Shown one piece after another: positions 42,484 through 51,251 of a DNA stretch of 64,000 nucleotides. The DNA is from Microterricola viridarii (GTDB lineage: Bacteria > Actinomycetota > Actinomycetes > Actinomycetales > Microbacteriaceae): the NCBI RefSeq assembly GCF_001542775.1, contig NZ_CP014145.1:3348001-3412000 (forward strand), read 5' to 3'. The notes under the pieces are model-generated. The model worked only from the letters and a program-made list of their open reading frames with translations, searched no databases and had not been told where the DNA came from. The position numbers were made by a program, and so were the translations under genes. The stretch's first letter is position 1; the number at the start of each line of letters is the position of its first letter.

Positions 42484-44297
42484 CCGAAACATTGGCTGAG
42501 ACCCCACAGCCCGCAGCAGTGGTCCGTACGGGTGTGTTCCGCCGGCTCCTGAAGAACCCCCTGGGCCTGGCGGCCCTGATCATCCTCGGGATCGTGGTCT
42601 TGACCGGAATCTTCGGACCCTTTCTCGCCCCGTTCGACCCCAACAAGGCCGACCTGGCGAATGCCTTGGCCGCTCCCGGCACCGACGGGCACCTTCTCGG
42701 TACCGACAGCGCAGGGCGCGATGTGCTCAGCCGGCTGCTGGTCGGCGCGCAGAGCACCCTGCTTGCCGCCGCCCTCGCCGCGATCGTTGCCCTGCTGATC
42801 GGACTGCCGACCGGACTGCTGGCCGGCTACTTCGGGGGCAAGTTCGACACCGTGGCGAGCTGGTGCACGAACGTGCTGATGTCGCTCCCGGCGATCATCA
42901 TCCTGCTCGCCGCCAGCGCAGCGCTGGGCCGGTCGGTGTGGATTTCTATGACCGTGTTCGGCGTGCTGATGTCGCCCGGAATGTTCCGACTCACCCGCAC
43001 GTCGGTGCAGGCGGTGCGCAACGAGCTCTACGTCGACGCGGCACGGGTTGCCGGTCTCAGCACCGCCAGCATCATCGGCAAGCACATCCTGTTCGTGGTG
43101 CGCGCACCTCTCATCATCCAGACCTCGATCGTCTGCGGCATCGCCATCGCGATCCAGGCAGCCCTTGAATTCCTGGGACTGGGCGACCCGCTCACCCCCA
43201 CCTGGGGCGTGATGCTCAACGAAGGCTTCATCAACATCTACGGCTCTCCGATCCTCGCCGTGTGGCCTGGCCTCGCGATCTCGCTCACCGTCGGCGCGTT
43301 CGTGGTCCTCGGCAACGCATTGCGTGATGCTTTGGAGGACGCGCCCAAGTTCAAACGAACCAAGCCCATCCAGCTCACCCCGCCGAAGACCGAGTCGGTG
43401 ACCGCGGTCGACCTCGCCGCAGCCGAGCACCTGCTGAGCGTCTCGCGTCTCGGCGTCGGTTACCCGCAGCAGGGCGGCTCGACCAAAGTCGTCGTCACTG
43501 ATGTGTCGTTCTACCTGGACCGTGGCGAAGTACTCGGTATTGTCGGTGAATCAGGGTCGGGCAAGTCACAGACCGCGTTCTCGATCCTCGGACTTCTTCC
43601 CGATGAGGCCGAGATCCTGGGTGGCAGCATCACCTTCGACGGCATTCCGTTGGTCTCGGCCGGTGGCAGCCGCCTGTCGCAGGGGCGTCTGTCCGAGCTG
43701 CGCGGAAAGCGCATCGCGTACATTCCGCAGGAGCCGATGTCGAACCTCGACCCGAACTTCACGATCGGCTACCAGCTGGTGCGACCGCTCACCCGAGTGC
43801 TCAAAATGTCGAAGGCCGACGCCACCGCGCGGGCGCTCGAGCTTCTCGCCATCGTGGGGATCACCAACCCGCAGCGCACATTCGACGCCTACCCGCACGA
43901 GGTCTCCGGCGGTATGGCACAGCGCGTGTTGATCGCCGGAGCCGTCAGCTGCAACCCCGACCTCTTGATCGCCGACGAGCCCACCACCGCACTCGACGTG
44001 ACGGTGCAGGCGGAGGTACTCGACCTGCTTCGCGATTTGCAGGCCCGTTTCAACATGGGTGTGATGCTCGTGACGCATAACTTCGGTGTGGTCGCCGACC
44101 TCTGCGACCGCGTGGTCGTGATGCAGAACGGTCGTGTCGTCGAATCCGGCGACGTGCGCACGATCCTCCGCGCCCCGCAGGAGCAGTACACGCGCACCCT
44201 GCTCGGGGCGATGCTCGAGGGCAAGACGCCCATGAGTGCGCTCACTGTCACCGAACCGGCATCCGAATTCGACACTTCAGTGAAAGTTGGTCTGTGA
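42480..44297 (+). CDS. Fused ABC permease (DppC-like) and ATP-binding protein (DppD-like)
   Basis: The 605-residue protein joins two subunits. Residues about 1-290 are a DppC permease with five to six spans, GTDSAGRDVLSRLLVGAQ and the loop VDAARVAGLSTASIIGKHIL. After a linker (KRTKPIQLTPPKTESV), residues about 318-605 form an ATPase with Walker A VGESGSGKS (about 355), VSGGMAQRVLIAGA signature, LLIADEPTTALD Walker B and MLVTHNFGVVADLCDRVVV. The reading frame is continuous through the linker, so fusion is real unless the sequence has an indel. It fixes these domains at 1:1 and leaves the next gene to supply the second ATPase. Confidence 0.9.
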   Translation: MTETLAETPQPAAVVRTGVFRRLLKNPLGLAALIILGIVVLTGIFGPFLAPFDPNKADLANALAAPGTDGHLLGTDSAGRDVLSRLLVGAQSTLLAAALAAIVALLIGLPTGLLAGYFGGKFDTVASWCTNVLMSLPAIIILLAASAALGRSVWISMTVFGVLMSPGMFRLTRTSVQAVRNELYVDAARVAGLSTASIIGKHILFVVRAPLIIQTSIVCGIAIAIQAALEFLGLGDPLTPTWGVMLNEGFINIYGSPILAVWPGLAISLTVGAFVVLGNALRDALEDAPKFKRTKPIQLTPPKTESVTAVDLAAAEHLLSVSRLGVGYPQQGGSTKVVVTDVSFYLDRGEVLGIVGESGSGKSQTAFSILGLLPDEAEILGGSITFDGIPLVSAGGSRLSQGRLSELRGKRIAYIPQEPMSNLDPNFTIGYQLVRPLTRVLKMSKADATARALELLAIVGITNPQRTFDAYPHEVSGGMAQRVLIAGAVSCNPDLLIADEPTTALDVTVQAEVLDLLRDLQARFNMGVMLVTHNFGVVADLCDRVVVMQNGRVVESGDVRTILRAPQEQYTRTLLGAMLEGKTPMSALTVTEPASEFDTSVKVGL

Positions 44298-45208
44298 TGA
44301 ACGCATCCACCAGCACCCAGACAGGATCGGGCAGCACCCAGACCGGTTCGAGCGCGCTGCTCCGGGTCGACAACCTCATCGTGGAATACCCCGGCACAGG
44401 GTTCCGGGCCAAGCCCTTCCGTGCGCTGGACGACGTGTCGATCCACATCGGCGCCGGAGAGACCCTGGGCCTGGTCGGCGAGTCCGGCTCAGGCAAGACC
44501 ACCCTCGGGCGCGCCCTGCTCGGCCTCGCTCCCGTCTCTGGTGGCACGATTCGCTTCGACAACGAAGACATCAGCCAGGCGAGCCGCAGCAAGCGCCGCG
44601 CACTCAGCCGTGACCTGCAGGTCGTCTTCCAGGATCCCTACACCTCGCTCAACCCGTCGATGGCGGTGGGCGACATCCTGTCGGAGCCGCTGACCGTGCA
44701 GGGCAGGAGCCGCTCGGATGCCCGCAGGCGCGTGCGTGAGGTGCTCGATCAGGTGGGCCTGCCGCAGGATTCCATCGGCCGGATGCCGCGCGAGTTCAGC
44801 GGCGGGCAGCGGCAGCGCGTCGCAATCGCCCGGGCGCTCGCCCTCTCGCCCAAGCTCATCGTCTGTGACGAGCCCGTCTCTGCGCTCGACCTCACCACAC
44901 AGGCCCGGGTGCTCGACCTGTTCCTGCAGATTCAGCGCGACACGGGCGTGTCCTACCTGTTCGTCTCGCACGACCTCGACGTCGTGCGCCACATCAGCCA
45001 CCGGGTCGCCGTGATGTACCGCGGCGAGATCGTGGAGCAGGGTCCGGCCGGGCAGGTCACCACCACGCCGGAACACCCGTATACCCAGCGACTGCTGTTG
45101 GCCTCGCCGGTGCCGGACCCCGACCGGCAGGAGCAGCGCCGGGACAACCGGCGCAGACTGCTTGAAGAGCAGCGTGCGCACGACATCCAGGCCGGGGTCG
45201 CCGCCTGA
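44297..45208 (+). CDS. ABC transporter ATP-binding protein (DppF/OppF-like)
   Basis: The 303-residue ATPase has Walker A VGESGSGKTTLGRALLGL, Q-loop VVFQDPYTSLNPSM, signature FSGGQRQRVAIARALAL, Walker B LIVCDEPVSALDLTTQ and the C-terminal oligopeptide-transporter extension (HPYTQRLLLASPVPDPD). ATG 44297 shares a base with the preceding TGA; GTG 44294 is possible. It completes the importer with 39912, 41542 and 42480 and precedes the LacI gene by 37 bases. Confidence 0.92.
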   Translation: MNASTSTQTGSGSTQTGSSALLRVDNLIVEYPGTGFRAKPFRALDDVSIHIGAGETLGLVGESGSGKTTLGRALLGLAPVSGGTIRFDNEDISQASRSKRRALSRDLQVVFQDPYTSLNPSMAVGDILSEPLTVQGRSRSDARRRVREVLDQVGLPQDSIGRMPREFSGGQRQRVAIARALALSPKLIVCDEPVSALDLTTQARVLDLFLQIQRDTGVSYLFVSHDLDVVRHISHRVAVMYRGEIVEQGPAGQVTTTPEHPYTQRLLLASPVPDPDRQEQRRDNRRRLLEEQRAHDIQAGVAA

Positions 45209-45245
45209 TGCCGGGACTGTGGCACGATACAAGCGGGAGCAATAG

Positions 45246-46358
45246 ATGAACGCCCCGGTCGGTGTCTCAACGACACCCGAAGCCACGAGAGGTGAGCAGA
45301 GCGTGACGAGTGACGTGACGAGCGACGACACCGCCGAAACGCGGCCCGGCCGACGCTCGAAAGCGCCTGCAACCATCTACGACATCGCCAAGCTGGCCGG
45401 CGTCAACCCGTCGACCGTCTCCCGCGCGCTGAGCAAGCCCGGCCGCATCAACATCAAGACCGAGGAACGCATCCACGCCGCGGCGAAAGAGCTGAACTAC
45501 CGGCTGAACCCCATGGCGCGCGCGCTGCCGACCGGCCGCACCAGCACGCTCGGGCTGCTGCTCGCCGACATCACGAACCCGATGTTCTTCGAGGTGGTGC
45601 GTGGTGCAGAGCGCGCGGCCAGCCGCCGCGGCTACACGCTGATCCTCGCCGAGTCGCAGGAGTCGGGCGAGCGCGAGGCCGAGGCGGCCGAGCGCGTCGC
45701 CCCCTCGGTCGACGGTCTGGTGCTCGTCACCACCCGCCTCGGGGACGAGCAGATCCGGGAGCTCGCTGAACGCAAGCCGCTCGTCGTCATCAACCGAGAG
45801 GTCGAGGGGGTGCTCGGCATCGTCCCCGACCTCGATCCTGGCATCGACGAGGCGCTCGCACACCTCGCCGCGCTCGGTCACACCTCGCTGGCCTTCGTGT
45901 CCGGGCCGGCGAACTCGTGGATGAGCGGCGCCCGCTGGGCGACCCTCCTGGCGAAGGCGCCAGCACTCGGAATGACAATCGTCGAGATCGGGCCAGGTGT
46001 GCCGACCCTCGACGGAGGTGCTGCAGCGCTGTCGCGCGTCGCGGCGTCCGGGGTGAGTGCCGTCATTGCATACAACGACCTGATGGCAATCGGTCTGATG
46101 CGCGCCGCGCAGGAGCAGGGGATCGACGTTCCCAGCCGGCTCAGCATCATCGGCTTCGACGACATCTTTGGCTCAGACTTCACCTCGCCCCAGCTCAGCA
46201 CGATCCGCACCCCGCTCGGCGCCATCGGCGAGCGGGCAATCCGACTGGCCCTCGAACTCATCGACGAGTACGCGGACGGCACGCCGGCGCGCCCCGACGA
46301 AAGCCCGCTGCCCACCGAGCTCGTTGTCAGGGGCTCGACCGGCCCCGTCCGCGCCTAG
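45246..46358 (+). CDS. LacI-family regulator, probable master regulator of the sugar-acid island
   Basis: The 370-residue protein has an Arg/Asp-rich 38-residue lead, then the LacI headpiece TIYDIAKLAGVNPSTVSRAL (about 43-62) with the RINIKTEERIHAAAKELNY hinge side, and a periplasmic-binding-protein-like core (TLGLLLADITNPMFFEVVRGAE, LAFVSGPANSWMSG, AVIAYNDLMAIGLMRAAQEQGIDVP, IIGFDDIFGSDFTSPQLSTIRTP). It is the only LacI protein in the window and lies in the centre of five matching palindromes whose CG centre is typical of LacI/GalR operators. The effector is likely a uronate or pathway intermediate. Confidence 0.92.
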   Translation: MNAPVGVSTTPEATRGEQSVTSDVTSDDTAETRPGRRSKAPATIYDIAKLAGVNPSTVSRALSKPGRINIKTEERIHAAAKELNYRLNPMARALPTGRTSTLGLLLADITNPMFFEVVRGAERAASRRGYTLILAESQESGEREAEAAERVAPSVDGLVLVTTRLGDEQIRELAERKPLVVINREVEGVLGIVPDLDPGIDEALAHLAALGHTSLAFVSGPANSWMSGARWATLLAKAPALGMTIVEIGPGVPTLDGGAAALSRVAASGVSAVIAYNDLMAIGLMRAAQEQGIDVPSRLSIIGFDDIFGSDFTSPQLSTIRTPLGAIGERAIRLALELIDEYADGTPARPDESPLPTELVVRGSTGPVRA

Positions 46359-46426
46359 CGCGACCCACCGAGCCGGATCCGTCTGATCGGGCGGGCAGAG
46401 CCACACGGCGGCGCTCCGGTGTGTTT

Positions 46427-46444
46427 TTGGCAACCGGTTGACAA
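46427..46444. promoter_or_regulatory. LacI-family operator, site 4
   Basis: TTGGCAACCGGTTGACAA is the best palindrome of the set. It lies 35 bases upstream of the uxaC start and 69 bases after the lacI-type stop codon. Confidence 0.78.
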
Positions 46445-46478
46445 ACGCCTGCACCCGCTGTTCACTAAAGGAGTGACA

Positions 46479-47894
46479 ATGATGACTCTTACCCTTGACC
46501 CAGACCGGCTCTTCCCGGTCGACCCGGCCACGCGCGCTGTCGCCCGCGGCCTCTACCAGCGAGTGGCAGAGCTGCCGATCATCTCGCCACACGGACATGT
46601 CGACCCGCGACTGCTGCTCGACAACGAGCCATTCGGTGATCCGGCCGAGCTTTTCATCCGCTTCGACCACTATGTGACGCGGCTCATGCACGCCGCCGGC
46701 GTGCCGCTGACCGAGCTCGGCATCCCGAGCCGCACGGGCGGGACGCCTGTCGCGAATCCTCGGGAAGTGTGGCGCACGTTCTGCACTCACTGGCACCTGT
46801 ACGCGGGCACCTCGTCCGGCTATTGGCTGCGGCACGAGTTCGCCACCCTGTTCGACATCGACGTGCAGCCGTCAGAGGCCACCGCCGACGCGCTCTTCGA
46901 TCTCATCCAGGCGAAGCTGGCGACCGATGAATTCCGGCCGCGCGCGCTTTTTGCCCGGTTCAACATCGAGGTCATGGCCACCACCGACGACCCGATGGAC
47001 GACCTGGTCGCGCATCGCGCGCTGGCCGCCGACCCGAGCTTCACCGGCCGCGTGCTGCCCACCTTCCGGCCGGACGCCTACCTCAACCCGGCCGCGCCGG
47101 GCTGGGTCGAGCGGGTCGCCGCTCTGGCCGCGTGGAACGGCTCTGACGTCTCCAGCTATGCCGGATACATCGAGGCGCTCGCCGGCCGACGCCGCTTCTT
47201 TGTCGAGAACGGGGCGGTCTCAGCCGACCACGGTGTGCTGCAGCCGCTAGCCGTGGACCTCGCACCCGCAGAAGCGGCCGAATTGTTCGGCCGCGCTCTC
47301 GCTGGGGAGCTGACCGCTGCAGAGAGCCGCGTCTTCGCCGGCCACATGCTGCTCGAGATGGCCAGGATGAGCGTCGAGGACGGCCTCGTGATGACGGTGC
47401 ACCCCGGTGTCTTCCGCAACCACAGCAGCGCCACCTTCGAGGAGTTCGGTCCGGACACCGGCCACGACATCCCCGTCACCACGACCTACGTGGAGGCCAT
47501 GCGGCCGTTGCTCGAGAAGTACGGCAACAACCCCGACTTCCACCTCGTGCTGTTCAGCGTGGACGAGACCGTGTACTCGCGGGAGATCGCGCCGCTGGCC
47601 GGCTTCTACTCCAGCGTCTACATCGGCGCCCCGTGGTGGTTCTTGGACGCCCCGGACGCCGTCTTGCGCTTCCGCGCTGCGGTGACCGAGACGGCCGGTT
47701 TCTACCGCAGCTCCGGCTTCATCGACGACACCCGCGCGTTCCTCTCGATCCCGGCCAGGCACGATATGTCCCGTCGCCTGGATGCGGCGTTCCTCGCCCG
47801 GCTCGTCTGCGAGGGCCGCATTGACCTCGATGCGGCCGAGCGCATCATCGTCGACCTGGTCGACGCCCTTCCCCGAAAGGTGTTCAAGCTGTGA
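46479..47894 (+). CDS. uxaC: Glucuronate (uronate) isomerase
   Basis: UxaC converts D-glucuronate to D-fructuronate (and galacturonate to tagaturonate). The 471-residue protein shows the metal-binding ISPHGHVDP (His38, His40), THWHLYAGTSSGYWLRHEFA, VMATTDDPMDDL, LPTFRPDAYLNP and the C-terminal GAPWWFLDAPDAVLRFR typical of the family. AAAGGAG lies 5 bases before the first of two tandem ATG codons, so 46479 is used. GTGA overlap couples it to the reductase gene. Confidence 0.95.
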   Translation: MMTLTLDPDRLFPVDPATRAVARGLYQRVAELPIISPHGHVDPRLLLDNEPFGDPAELFIRFDHYVTRLMHAAGVPLTELGIPSRTGGTPVANPREVWRTFCTHWHLYAGTSSGYWLRHEFATLFDIDVQPSEATADALFDLIQAKLATDEFRPRALFARFNIEVMATTDDPMDDLVAHRALAADPSFTGRVLPTFRPDAYLNPAAPGWVERVAALAAWNGSDVSSYAGYIEALAGRRRFFVENGAVSADHGVLQPLAVDLAPAEAAELFGRALAGELTAAESRVFAGHMLLEMARMSVEDGLVMTVHPGVFRNHSSATFEEFGPDTGHDIPVTTTYVEAMRPLLEKYGNNPDFHLVLFSVDETVYSREIAPLAGFYSSVYIGAPWWFLDAPDAVLRFRAAVTETAGFYRSSGFIDDTRAFLSIPARHDMSRRLDAAFLARLVCEGRIDLDAAERIIVDLVDALPRKVFKL

Positions 47895-49333
47895 GCATTG
47901 CCACTGACATCGACACTGCCGTCGCCCCGCTGAGCCGCGCGGCCCTCGCCGCACGCACGGGCGAGAACGTGCGCACCCCGCCGGTGCGCATCATCCACCT
48001 CGGCCTCGGCGCCTTCCACCGCGCCCACCAGGCCTGGTACACCGACCAGGTCGACGACAATGGCGAGTGGGGGATTGCGGCGTTCACCGGGCGTAGCGCC
48101 CAGGCCGCGCTCGAGCTCTCCCCACAGGACGGCCTCTACACGCTCATCGAGCGTTCGGATGCCGGCGACAGCGCCGCGCTCGTCTCGAGCATCGTCGAAG
48201 CCGTCGACGGCAGCGACACGGCGCGCTTCGTCGAGCTGATGGCCGCCGAGTCGACCGCCCTCGTGACCCTCACCGTCACCGAGGCCGGATACCGGCTGCG
48301 CGCGGATGGCAGCCCGGATCTCGGCGACAGCGCGCTCGCCGCGGATGTCGCGTTCCTGGCCGACAACCTCGATCGGGCCGCGCGTGGCGCCTTCAGCGCA
48401 GGGGGCCCGACGACGACGCTCGGCCGCCTCGTTCTGGGTCTGGAGGCCAGGCGCCTGGCCGGCGCCGGGGCGATCGCGATCGTTCCCTGTGACAACATGC
48501 CAGACAACGGGCCGCTCGTCGAGCGCGCCGTGTGGGCGCTCGCCGCGATGCTGAACACCGAGACCGCCGAGTGGATCGCGGCGCACGTCGCCTTCGTCTC
48601 GACCTCCGTCGACCGGATCACACCGAAGACGACCGCGGACGACATCGAGGCGGCCGCCGGGCTCACCGGCTGGGCCGACCGCGCCCCGGTGGTCACCGAG
48701 CCGTTCCGTGACTGGGTGCTGAGCGGCCACTTCCCGGCCGGCAGGCCGGCCTGGGAGCGGGCGGGGGCTCGCTTCGTCGACGACATCGAGCCGTTCGAGC
48801 GCCGCAAGCTCTGGCTGCTCAACGGCGCACACAGCCTGCTGGCCTACGCAGGACTGCTGCGCGGGCTCGACAGCGTCGCCGCCGCCATGACCGACCCGGT
48901 CTGCCGGGGCTGGGTGAACGAGTTCTGGGATGACGCCGTGCGCCACCTCCCGGCCGAGCTGCTGGCACTGGATGAGTACCGGGCGGCCCTGCTCGAGCGC
49001 TTCGACAACACCCGCATCGAACACCGGCTCGCCCAGATCTCGGCCGAGGCCGTGACCAAGCTGCGGGTGCGCATTGCGCCGGTGGTGCTCGCCGAGCGCG
49101 CAGAGGGCCGCCAGGCGGCGGCCGGTATCCGTGCCATCGCCTCCTGGGCCTCCCTGGTGTTGGCCGGGCGGCCGATGGTCGACGCCGAGGCTGCGCAGAT
49201 CGCCGTGATCGCCTCACGGCCCACCGACGCCGCCATCGCGGGTCTGGTGGCCCTGGTGGACGCGCGGCTGGCGCAGGATGCCGCAATCCTGGCCGACATC
49301 ACGGCTCTGATCGGGGAGCACCAGGCCGAGTAA
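47891..49333 (+). CDS. uxuB: Fructuronate reductase / mannitol dehydrogenase family
   Basis: The 480-residue long-chain polyol dehydrogenase has the NAD-binding RIIHLGLGAFHRAHQAWYTD, VTEAGYRLR and IAIVPCDNMPDNG, then FVSTSVDRITPKT and RKLWLLNGAHSLLAYAGLLRG, containing the catalytic Lys and Asn-His residues of the family. Next to uxaC it most likely reduces D-fructuronate to D-mannonate. Mannitol or other polyols are possible alternatives. GTG start overlaps the uxaC stop. A 12-bp hairpin follows. Confidence 0.92.
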   Translation: MSIATDIDTAVAPLSRAALAARTGENVRTPPVRIIHLGLGAFHRAHQAWYTDQVDDNGEWGIAAFTGRSAQAALELSPQDGLYTLIERSDAGDSAALVSSIVEAVDGSDTARFVELMAAESTALVTLTVTEAGYRLRADGSPDLGDSALAADVAFLADNLDRAARGAFSAGGPTTTLGRLVLGLEARRLAGAGAIAIVPCDNMPDNGPLVERAVWALAAMLNTETAEWIAAHVAFVSTSVDRITPKTTADDIEAAAGLTGWADRAPVVTEPFRDWVLSGHFPAGRPAWERAGARFVDDIEPFERRKLWLLNGAHSLLAYAGLLRGLDSVAAAMTDPVCRGWVNEFWDDAVRHLPAELLALDEYRAALLERFDNTRIEHRLAQISAEAVTKLRVRIAPVVLAERAEGRQAAAGIRAIASWASLVLAGRPMVDAEAAQIAVIASRPTDAAIAGLVALVDARLAQDAAILADITALIGEHQAE

Positions 49334-49346
49334 CAACGGGTCGATG

Positions 49347-49378
49347 CAGCGCGGGCGGGGGATTCTCCGCCCGCGCTG
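49347..49378 (+). terminator. Hairpin terminator after the uxuB gene
   Basis: CAGCGCGGGCGG (49347-49358) pairs perfectly with CCGCCCGCGCTG (49367-49378). It ends the lacI-uxaC-uxuB stretch and precedes LacI site 5. Confidence 0.65.
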
Positions 49379-49462
49379 TCGTGCGTGCCGGGGTGGTCGG
49401 GTATGCGTAATCGGCGGTCGCCGGCCTCGTGGGCATCCCAGCTGGGCGTCTGGTGACAATAT

Positions 49463-49480
49463 TTGGCAACCGTTTGCCAT
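49463..49480. promoter_or_regulatory. LacI-family operator, site 5
   Basis: TTGGCAACCGTTTGCCAT lies upstream of a small reading frame and the GPH transporter operon. In the 390-base gap 49334-49723 I see this site, the terminator at 49347-49378 and the small frame at 49595-49693. Confidence 0.72.
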
Positions 49481-49594
49481 ATCTTTCCAATCGTGTTTCA
49501 CTTGATCCTGTCGAACACCGCTCCGCACCGGACTCAGGCTCGACATCCCCGCCGCAACGTCGCGTGCCGCAATGACGCGAACGAAAGGTACTCA

Positions 49595-49693
49595 ATGTCG
49601 AAGCCTCAACCGATCCCCTCCCGGAAGCCGATGACCCCCGGTCGTCGCGTGGCATCCCCGGCCGCCGCGCACCGCGCCCGCCGGCCCCGCTAA
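49595..49693 (+). CDS. Putative 32-residue basic small protein or leader peptide
   Basis: ATG 49595 is preceded by AAAGG at a 6-base distance; the frame reads MSKPQPIPSRKPMTPGRRVA and continues to an Arg-rich end (HRARRPR). It has nine Arg/Lys and seven Pro in 32 residues and no acidic residue. It lies between LacI site 5 and the transporter gene (30 bases before its ATG), so it would be the first product of that mRNA. It could be a leader peptide, a small protein, or chance. I recognise no family. Confidence 0.4.
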   Translation: MSKPQPIPSRKPMTPGRRVASPAAAHRARRPR

Positions 49694-49723
49694 GGCCTTC
49701 CGATCATGGGCAAAGGAGCCTCC

Positions 49724-51202
49724 ATGTCACTCACCGAAACCACCCCGCGCACGGCGACGGCCGCACCGGCGCCCGCCACCGACAAGCTCAGCCCGCTGAG
49801 CATCGTCGGCTACGGGGCAGGCGATGCAGCAAACAACCTCGCGTTCACCACCGCGACGATGTTCCTGCTGATCTATTACACGGATGTCGCCGGCATCTCT
49901 GCAGCAGCAGCGGGCACGCTGCTCCTGGTGGTGCGCCTGTTCGACGCGTTCGCCGACATCTTCGCGGGCCGCATCGTCGACCGCACCTACAGCAAGCGCT
50001 TCGGCAAGTTTCGCCCGTTCATCATGTTCGGTTCGGTCCCACTGCTGCTGCTCTCTGCCGCCGCGTTCTCGGTGCCGCAGATCGGCGAGTCGGGAATGCT
50101 GCTCTACGCCTACCTGACGTACGCGGCGCTCGGCCTGGCATACAGCCTCGTCAACATCCCCTACGGCTCGCTGGCCGGGGCGATGACCCAAGACGGCGGT
50201 GAGCGCGCCAAGCTCGCCAGTGCCCGCTCCATCGGCGCGGCCGTGGTCGGCGCGGGCCTCGGCATCTTCGTCGCCCCGCTGATCGTGCCCGGCGCCAACC
50301 TGCAGGTGCTGTTCACCGGAATGACCCTGGGCTTCGTGGTCGTCGGCACCGCGCTCTACATGTTCACTGCCTTCACCGCGAAGGAGAAAGTCGTCCGCGA
50401 TGTCACGCACGTGACCATGAAGCAGAGCTTCGCCGTGCTGAAGAGCAACAAGCCGCTGCTCATGCTCTGCATCAGCTCCTTCGTTTTCCTCACCGGTTAT
50501 CTCGCGCTCGCCACCGTGCAGCTTTACTACCTGCGCGATGTGCTGCACGCGCTCCCGCTCTACGCCGCCATCTCCATCATTCAGCTCGTCGTCACCTTCG
50601 GGCTAGCCGCCTTCGTCCCATCGATCGTGCGTCACTTCGGCAAGCGCTCCGGATACATCGCCGGGGCCTCGGTCATGGCCGCAGGCGGACTGGTGATCTT
50701 CTTCGCCCCGGCTGGCATGGTCTGGCTCGGCTTCGGCGGCCTGGTGCTCTGCCAGCTCGGAATGGCGCTGGTCAATATGCTGGTGTGGACGCTGGAGGCC
50801 GACACCGTCGAGTACGGCGAGTGGAAGACCGGCGTGCGCGCAGAGGGCATCACCTACGCGCTGTTCTCCTTCACCCGCAAGACCGGTCAGGCCGTCGGCG
50901 GCGCCCTCGCCGCGTTCTCTCTGGCCTGGGGTGGCTACGCCGCCGGTGCAGCAGAGCAGACCGCGCACGCCGAGCTCGGAATCCGCGCCGGCGCCGGGCT
51001 GATCCCGCTCGTGGCCTCGGCGCTGGCCATCCTGTTCATGGTCTTCTACCCGCTCACCGACGCCAAGCACAAGAAGATCGTCGCCGAGATCGCCGAGCGC
51101 CGCGCGCTCACTGGGACGGCCACCCCCATCCCGCCGTCGCTGTCCACGGCCGCCTTCGCCGCACCGCGCACCGCCCACGGCCCGATTCCTCCAACAGAGT
51201 GA
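49724..51202 (+). CDS. GPH-family (melibiose/glucuronide carrier type) sugar:cation symporter
   Basis: The 492-residue protein has about twelve spans. Family features: YGAGDAANNLAFTTATMFLLIYYTDVAG at the start, RIVDRTYSKRFGKFRPFIMFG in loop 2-3, VNIPYGSLAGAMTQD and, late, LEADTVEYGEWKTGVRAEG, a strong signature of GPH carriers such as UidB, XynB/YicJ and MelB. Start 49724 is supported by AAAGGAG six bases upstream. Directly upstream of mannonate dehydratase and under a LacI-type site, it most likely brings in a glucuronide or free uronate/aldonate. Confidence 0.9.
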   Translation: MSLTETTPRTATAAPAPATDKLSPLSIVGYGAGDAANNLAFTTATMFLLIYYTDVAGISAAAAGTLLLVVRLFDAFADIFAGRIVDRTYSKRFGKFRPFIMFGSVPLLLLSAAAFSVPQIGESGMLLYAYLTYAALGLAYSLVNIPYGSLAGAMTQDGGERAKLASARSIGAAVVGAGLGIFVAPLIVPGANLQVLFTGMTLGFVVVGTALYMFTAFTAKEKVVRDVTHVTMKQSFAVLKSNKPLLMLCISSFVFLTGYLALATVQLYYLRDVLHALPLYAAISIIQLVVTFGLAAFVPSIVRHFGKRSGYIAGASVMAAGGLVIFFAPAGMVWLGFGGLVLCQLGMALVNMLVWTLEADTVEYGEWKTGVRAEGITYALFSFTRKTGQAVGGALAAFSLAWGGYAAGAAEQTAHAELGIRAGAGLIPLVASALAILFMVFYPLTDAKHKKIVAEIAERRALTGTATPIPPSLSTAAFAAPRTAHGPIPPTE

Positions 51203-51251
51203 CGCCGCGACCTCTGCGTGGCACCACCCCTCACACCCAGAAAGTAGCCTC

